Positions 57,635 through 64,000 of a stretch of 64,000 bases of DNA are shown here, in pieces. The stretch is from positions 558,001-622,000 of the forward strand of contig JAPYXD010000754.1 of the NCBI GenBank assembly GCA_030998225.1. Reading direction: 5' to 3'. Position 1 is the stretch's first letter; each line of letters begins with the position of its first letter. The notes below the pieces were generated by a model. That model had not been told where the DNA came from. It saw only the letters and a program-made list of their open reading frames with translations, and did no database searches. A program made the translations under genes and the position numbers. The stretch is from Diplolepis rosae. Lineage: Eukaryota; Arthropoda; Insecta; Hymenoptera; Diplolepididae.

Positions 57635-58055
57635 GGTATGGGGCCATCTATATACCACATGGAAATTTGGGGGCAGAGGGGAGGTGTCAGGCTACAATCC
57701 ACATGGACACACATTCCCCTAAATCTGCGAAAATTTCTATAACAATCTTTTAAGAATATAAATGTTCAAGCACGTTTATAATAATATTTACTTAACATAT
57801 TCTCCTGTGAAATCTTTATTCCAGCGATCGTTTTTTAGGAGAGATTTGATTGAAAAGTAGGAAGATATTTACGACTTTTTGTTTGGACTTCAAAGCTTGT
57901 TTAATCTCACGTTTTCAAGGAAATTCGAATTTTCAGCCAATATATCGCTGCTTTTGGCCTCTTTGATTTTTAAGACCAATAATATCTATATTTTCATGAA
58001 ACATATGGGGGGGGGGGGGTAAAAACGGTGAAAAATTGTCTACGTGGTATAAATT
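57635..58055. mobile_element. MITE family C behind copy 4, longer version with a G run
   Basis: Same left junction as at 14531 (GGTATGGGGCCATCTATATAC) and same internal G run near 58007-58019 followed by GTAAAAACGGTG. It carries an extra internal segment (57737-57950), and the right end is lost after GTCTACGTGGTATAA. Confidence 0.6.
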
Positions 58056-58301
58056 TTAGCTTACCTAGCAGCATTGAGCACCTTGATACCAAATCTCTCC
58101 TTTTAAGAAGAGTTTGATAACCTAAATTTATTAGAAAGTCTCAGCGATGGGATCAGAATCTTGGTAGATCTTCGGAGAAAAAGAATCACCAACAAAAAAA
58201 ATTATTCAGTCAAAGCTTGGCAAGAATTGATTTAAGATAAAGTAATTCTGAAGCGGATTAAAGGTGATAAAATACCCTTCAGGTTACCACTTATTCAAAG
58301 T

Positions 58302-58635
58302 ACACTGTAAAAAATATCGGTAAATTTTCCTAATATCTATTAGGACATTTTTCCTAAATCCTTAGGAAGCATAGATATTCCTACAGAAAGTGGAAATATT
58401 TCATAGATTTGAGGAAAATTGACCGAATTTTCGGACTTGTTTCGGAACTATTAGGAAATATATAAAAAAGGTGAGAACATTTCACAAATCTCCTAAGTTG
58501 TAGGACTATTTTTCCCATGAAAAGCGGAAATTATTCCACAAAAACGGAAATTCGTTCGCTTTTTTTCGGATCTTTTTCCACTTAAATTATGAAATATATC
58601 AAGTTTTCCTAAGAAAACTGGATATTTTTCTGACC
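58302..58635. mobile_element. MITE family E, truncated copy
   Basis: Begins ACACTGTAAAAAATATCGG and follows 5186-5645 and 5795-6260 until CTGGATATTTTTCTGACC, where homology stops; the right terminal repeat is missing. Confidence 0.7.
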
Positions 58636-59410
58636 TCGAGAGCCCTCTTGGACTGTAGAAGAGATACGTCAGACATCCTTACACTTATCTGAGTTATTAT
58701 ACAAAGGAGTAATCAGAAAATGCGTCTCGGCACGAGATCATTTCATTTCAGGAATTTATTTTATCCAAAAACAGATGGAACATCTTGGTTAATCTCAATC
58801 TATTAATGACTTTATTATTTCATAAATACTATACATTTTGAATTAGAAGATATAAGAATGGCAAAAAAAACTGTTAAAAATTTTAGTATCAAACTTCTAT
58901 TAAAAGTAATGGAAGTTTTGCAACCATTTAATTTACAATAATATTAACTTCAATTCACCACTTGTATTTTTAAGGGCATTAAAATTAATAACATTTACAA
59001 CAGTACATACTCAATAACCGCAGTTTTCTAACAGAGTATCGAGAAGTGATTTATTTACGTCATATTTGCGTACAAGCCTTAGCGTATTACTCCTTTACAA
59101 ACCGGAGCAAGTGCAGTAGCTCAAAGCTGTACCTGCGTGGCAAACGTAAGTAAGGCCATATTGGGCTCCAAATAAATAGCCCAGACTTTAGATGGAACCC
59201 AATTGGGAAGTATATTCTGGCCTGATGTCTGGGTTAAAACGCTTAATTGCGATGGAATTTTTAAGCACTCTTCATTTCAGACTAACTTTTCTGATGAACA
59301 AAATACGCAAATGTCAATTTTTTCTACTTATTCGAAAGGAATACTATGATATATATATATATAAATATATATATTTTTTTATATAACTTTTTTTATAACA
59401 TTTTTATATA

Positions 59411-59472
<62 letters not shown>

Positions 59473-60605
59473 TATATAAAAATGTCGATTTTTCAGGTCA
59501 AAGCTTCAATCTAAAATGTTTGAAATGACATACGTTCCATCATCACTAGAGTTTTCTTCAAATCTTTGTTTAACTTCTTCCTTGGCTCGATGTTTTCTTA
59601 TTCGCACGCGTAATTTATAAGTTCCCCTTTGTTTTTTAGCGGATTCATCCATATCAATTATAATTAGTGGCATAAATAATCAACAAAATTGTAAACTACA
59701 TTAAGGGAAAGAAACAACTACAAATAGTTAGGGCTGCTTTATAGAGTTCATCGTGTTTATTCTGGCAGCGCTCACTTTGTGCGTTCTGTGCGGGTTACCA
59801 AGTGCAAGCCCAGAAGAATGTCAATTCTAATCAACTTTATTGACTAATGTTTCGACAATTACAAAGTGTAAATAACTTATAATTTTGGCATTTTCGATTT
59901 TTTCATAAATTTTATTTCAAAAACACTAAAAATGCTCCTATTTTGACAATTTTTGTCGAATGTGGCTGGTTAACGAACTTTTCCTTACTTTTTCGGCTGC
60001 GATAAAGTATGCCCGAGCTTAATTTAATTCGATAATTCTATCGAGAGTTATCGAGTATACGACCTACAGACAGACGTATAGACATACAGACACTTTCGTA
60101 AAAAACGTTATTTCTGACTCAGGGAGTCTCAACACGTAAAGATTTGATGAACATTTGGAAAGTCATTTTTCACAAGAAAACCAATACCTTCTAATATGGT
60201 GAGAATGTAAAAACATAGATTTTCATTAGTAAACAACTTTATATTATAACGTCTTTCGTATCTCGCATTATTGTGGAAAAATCTCCGAATGGAGAAAAGA
60301 ATTTTTCGGTCATACGTTCCAATTTTCATTTATTCAAATAGTCAAAATGAAATAAACCGACGTTTTGGCACCTACTTTGGGCCTTTATCAGGTGTAAAAA
60401 ATATTACATTCTGTAAAAATATTTAAACAATGAGTGGGATTTAATTAAAAAAAACGAAGTCATTAAAATCTATTTACCTTAAAATCGTACACGCAGAAAA
60501 AAGATCAGTAAAATTTACAGGAAGTTCGGTACTTATTTGGACAACATGACTTTTCAGTAAATTTTACCAGAAGATGAGTTCAATCAACAGATTTTCTGTA
60601 ATATT
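58636..60605. other. Intergenic region upstream of copy 5
   Basis: No gene. From about 58950 it matches 31300-32590 (upstream of copy 3). It contains a long interrupted (AT)n tract at 59345-59470 with AAGTTATATAAAAATGT and its near complement on its two sides, suggesting a hairpin. Confidence 0.5.
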
Positions 60606-61113
60606 CACTTAGCGTACAGTACAATCAACAGCTGAGAGTAACGCAATGTTGTGTATTCCGTTACAGAGAAATACAATGTAAAAATTGAACTGCGCATGCG
60701 CATATAGTCTTACAGCGGAACACAATCTTTTTCTTATTCTTCTTCTTCTCACTTCTTCTTCGTACACGGTACAGCGTTAGCACTGACTACTACACAAGAC
60801 CGATAAAATCAAAATGGCCGGGACTAGTCGCCAATTATCAAGTGTAATGGCGCACGCTTCGTACAACTAGCGCCGCAAACAACTACAATACTAGATTAGA
60901 TTCAGGTTTACGCATAAAAACTCGCATCCGCGTCAAAACCACATAAAATAGAATACGTGCCAATGCACACAATTCGGGAAATTACGAGACTCGCGACAAT
61001 GCTCGCAGGACTACTACGTCTCCACTACGCCTTGGCTTCGATCTCCTGCGCGCATTGTCGCTCGTCACGCAATAACACTCATTGTGCGCCTAGGCACGTA
61101 ATATACTATTATC
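60606..61113 (-). mobile_element. Family A element, reverse orientation
   Basis: Runs from a degraded left end (AACAGCTGAGAGTAACGCAA) through AGAATACGTGCCAATGCACA to GCGCCTAGGCACGTAATATA. An internal CTTCTTATTCTTCTTCTTC tract is the complement of the AAGAAG tract in 14810-15322. Confidence 0.6.
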
Positions 61114-61431
61114 ACAGATTATCATATTGCGAGGAACTTATATTTTTTCGATCATATAGTGAGAAGTCTTTTTAAACTTAAATTATTTTATTTTACTAAT
61201 AGTGTGATAAGCAGTGACATATTAACGTCATATTTACGTCCAAACTTCAGCGTATAACTATTTTTCAAACTAAAGCGAGTGCAGTAGCTCAAGGTTGTGC
61301 GGTTGGTATAACTGAAGTAACGGTGCCTCTGTATAGTGATCAAATTTCAGAATTGCTTTATCACTAAAGGTTTGATTATGCCTGACGGCTTTCAGGCATC
61401 ACCACTCGTCATCGCTTTTCCTTGTTTCTCC

Positions 61432-61440
61432 TATTTATAA
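61432..61440 (+). promoter_or_regulatory. TATA box of copy 5
   Basis: TATTTATAA, 214 nt before the ATG. The extra 12 nt relative to other copies comes from a short local duplication (GGATGCCAAGGGAGATGCC). The odd-copy hairpin TGCCTGA...TCAGGCA is present upstream. Confidence 0.6.
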
Positions 61441-61645
61441 TGCAAATTTACTCTCCAAGATTATTTCCACCATTACCGATATTCTCGAATGCCAAGGTGG
61501 ATGCCAAGGGAGATGCCACGCACCAAATGTTAACTACGAGATCGTATGCGTGATTCATGTAAATAGCTATTGTTCGTGTTGTGTAAGACAGCATACGTGT
61601 CACAATAGTTTAGTCAAGAGTATTTCCATACATATGCCATCAAGG

Positions 61646-61703
61646 ATGAAAGACCTAACTTCTGTGATGATCTATTTATTTTTGATTTTGTCCTATTCTA
61701 AAG
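61646..61703 (+). CDS. Copy 5, exon 1 only (gene continues beyond the window)
   Basis: Signal-peptide exon MKDLTSVMIYLFLILSYSK with donor GTAATT after the first base of the next codon, as in copies 1-4. No exon 2 with VLTIEIC appears in the remaining 2.3 kb, which matches intron 1 of the other copies. Leader and promoter are of the odd-copy type. Confidence 0.72.
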
Positions 61704-62216
61704 GTAATTATGAATATTTCTGCACTTAGAAAATTTGATTTCACAATAAAAAATTCGAGAAAATGCAGATATTGGACTCAATGAAATCTCTACTACAGAA
61801 GCTAATTTTTTCTTAGGCAGGAACTGTACTTTTTCATACGGGGAAGTAGCTCTTCTTAATACAAAAAACCCAATACCTTCTCATCCATGATGAGAATGTA
61901 AAAAAGTCATTTCATAAACTCTACTCAAACTTCTATTTGAGAAAATTATATTTTGAATTATATGTAAATTGATAGATGGTTGAGTTTGAAATTTTCGCTA
62001 CTTTCTACTTTATCAGAGGATCAGTTTATCATTGTAGAAAATTTCACTCTTGAATTTCTAAATACAGATTTATTAGATTTAAAAATTTAAAATCATTTTG
62101 AACAGTTAAAAGCGTCTATTTTTCCACAGAAAGATCATAAATTTCAGCATTAAATATTTTTGAAGGTAATTATACAGATAAGGGATGTTTATATCACAAA
62201 ATATCGTTAATAACAT

Positions 62217-63068
62217 TGTTACGTCACAAATACGTAAATACTTACTTTGATCGAAGATTCCTCGTTTTAAGTTAGGATCGAATGATCCTCGCTTAGGGAT
62301 GAGGATAAGTCAATGAAAGACACAATGATTATGAAAATAATACAAATTGAATTTATTTTACTGGTTAAAATTTCCGGATATACATTCGTTAAGACAATTC
62401 TTATATAATGTAGGCACAGGCTGGTTGGTACGTAGGTGAGAAAGAGACAAAGAATAAAGATAGAGAGAGAGAGAGGTTCGGTACCTTTATGATTCGTAAG
62501 TTGTGTTGAGGTTTAATCCACACGGCGGTGAGTTGTAAGTACTGGATCCCCACAGGTGTATTCCAAGTGTGTGAGAGAGACGGAGTTATAGGCCGCACAG
62601 GTATATTCCGTAAAGGGCGGCGATTCAAATTTACGACACTGTTCGAAGATCTTTACAAGATCTATTCAAGTCTACGATGACTTTTACGACTCCCGAACTT
62701 GGATTTTAAATTGTCCCAATCGAATTTTATTAATCTCAAACTCAGAGATTTCCGAAGTTAAATTGAAATACCGCACTGGACTATTGTCGCGAGACCGGTT
62801 ATAAATCCGAAGGAAAATTTAAGTGTCGAACTAGACGAAGAATTTACTGACTGCTTTCTCTTGGTGTGGGCCTCTTTTATATTTTTCTATACAAATTGAC
62901 GGTCAGCGAAAATCGTGACGTAGTCATATCTTCTTAGAGGAGAAGGGGCCCTATACTGCTCCCTACTTCCCCTACTCCCTATTCCCCTTTATCGATTCTC
63001 TCATAGATTTCTAACTCAAACCAGCCTGTGTGTATTATATACATTCAAATACGTCGCGGGACGTGACA
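62217..63068. mobile_element. Solo LTR, 852 bp
   Basis: Begins TGTTACGTCACAAATACG and ends GGGACGTGACA, flanked by ACAT on both sides (62213-62216 and 63069-63072). The empty site AATAACATTAAAG is seen in copy 4 near 47840. No internal retrotransposon sequence, so it is most simply a recombined LTR. It contains a short (GA)n tract near 62462-62474. Confidence 0.7.
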
Positions 63069-63072
63069 ACAT

Positions 63073-64000
63073 TAATGAATTTCTATTAAATCATTCACTC
63101 AAAGTTTGAGGAATAAGATATATAAATACGTAATTAGTCATTACTAAAGTTAATATAAATTTCATAAGATGAATACTGCACTGAGAAGAAAAGTTGGTTG
63201 TCCTATACCATTCTTGAGACTTTACCCCGGTAGAAAGTTAGAAATTAAGACACGATTCTTAAAAGGTACTGATAAGCTTTCATAAATTCTGACCAGTGAC
63301 AAGAACTTTGGCAAGTGCCTAAAAAGAAATGTAGCAATGTGTTTACAGAGCTACTGAACAGGATTTCTGGCTGGGCACTTCTCAGTTTTTTTTGTTGTTG
63401 TTGAAATATAGCTTTATTGATAAAGTTCTCATTACTTCTAGCAAGGTCGTATGAGAATCAGCCATCTCAATGATATATTAAGTCTGAGAAAATGCATTAT
63501 GGCTTCCAAATTAAGGCCATGTCTCACTTATCTGATCCTTACCTTATTGACACTTTTTTTTTCGTCCTTTGAATTTCTACATTAATTGAGATATCAAGTT
63601 GAAACTATAAGTAATTAAGTAAAAAGTACTGAGAAACGTTTATCTGCTTCTGAATATTTATATTTTCAAAGAAAAAAATTTCCAACCATATATATTTTAT
63701 AATTATACGAATTTTAGACCAGATAAACGTTCTTTACTGTTATTCTTTTATTTACCAAAAATAAGATAAGATATCAAATATTATTTGCTTACAAAAGTAT
63801 TTCAACTCGCAAATGGTAAGAAATACATGAATCCTTAAAAAAAATTTACCGAGTTACAAAATAGGATCTTCTTACATTCTAGGTGGAAAAATTATTTATC
63901 GGGTCATCTGATAATTACATGTGAATTAATGATGCCTTCGACGATGATGAAAAATTACCATAAACTCGATGATAAATGATATTTTGAAGATATATCATAA
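63073..64000. other. Intron 1 of copy 5, no gene
   Basis: Continuous with intron 1 sequence of copies 2 and 4 (GTAGAAAGTTAGAAATTAAGAC, CAGGATTTCTGGCTGGGCAC, TTAAGTCTGAGAAAATGCATT). No ORF or repeat border recognised. Confidence 0.55.

Noticed and set aside
1..64000. CRISPR arrays, rRNA or tRNA genes
   Set aside because: No regularly spaced short repeats, rRNA signature or cloverleaf with A and B boxes was seen; the context is eukaryotic.

Overview
The window is eukaryotic, AT-rich, and looks like insect nuclear DNA: GT-AG introns, TATA promoters, four or five kinds of mariner element, a Ty3/gypsy retrotransposon, an R1-clade non-LTR fragment and a P-like (THAP) transposon. A parasitoid wasp fits the gene family best, but the sequence does not prove it.

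The backbone is a head-to-tail array on the + strand of one five-exon family of secreted proteins of about 260 residues. I read the family as very degenerate chymotrypsin-fold (S1) serine protease homologues. A CGG...VLTIEIC block matches CGG...VLTAAHC with the catalytic His lost. A DDVAL block matches NDIAL with the Asp kept. GVVVGY(V) matches the GWG strand, and GNLLFQ..NLIGIAE matches GGPLV...LVGI with the Ser lost. No IVGG-type activation site is seen. The array holds an old relic copy (copy 0, 718-5194), intact copy 1 (10401-14525), intact copy 2 (17284-30395), frameshifted copy 3 (33884-44407), intact copy 4 (47316-57629) and the first exon of copy 5 (61646-61703, continuing past the window). 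Exon phases and lengths are nearly constant (58, 284, 105, 111 and 225 nt). Signal peptides are conserved, while exon 4 differs between copies almost only by amino-acid-changing substitutions although flanking introns are very similar. That pattern is expected of a secreted effector or venom-type family under diversifying selection.

Nearly everything between exons is transposon debris. By region: 1-650 palindromic elements; 3112-3998 and 8541-9832 related mariners; 5186-6260 two MITEs, one supplying the stop codon of copy 0; 14531-15322 two non-autonomous elements behind copy 1; 17706-20339 a GC-rich insert and a solo-LTR-like unit in intron 1 of copy 2; 22232-23430 an ORF1-only R1-clade element; 24388-28741 a P-like element with an LTR-type element nested in it; 30729-31290 a mariner 3' end; 32596-33240 a TIR element; 34171-34913 a deleted LTR element; 38755-44152 a young gypsy element in antisense; 47941-49445 a 1.5-kb foldback; 52733-55523 and 55954-56892 two mariners inside copy 4; 62217-63068 a solo LTR.

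Copies 1, 3 and 5 share one upstream type and copies 2 and 4 another, whereas the 3' ends pair as 1 with 4 and 2 with 3. Unequal exchange inside genes has therefore probably shuffled 5' and 3' halves. No other cellular gene, rRNA, tRNA or CRISPR array was recognised.
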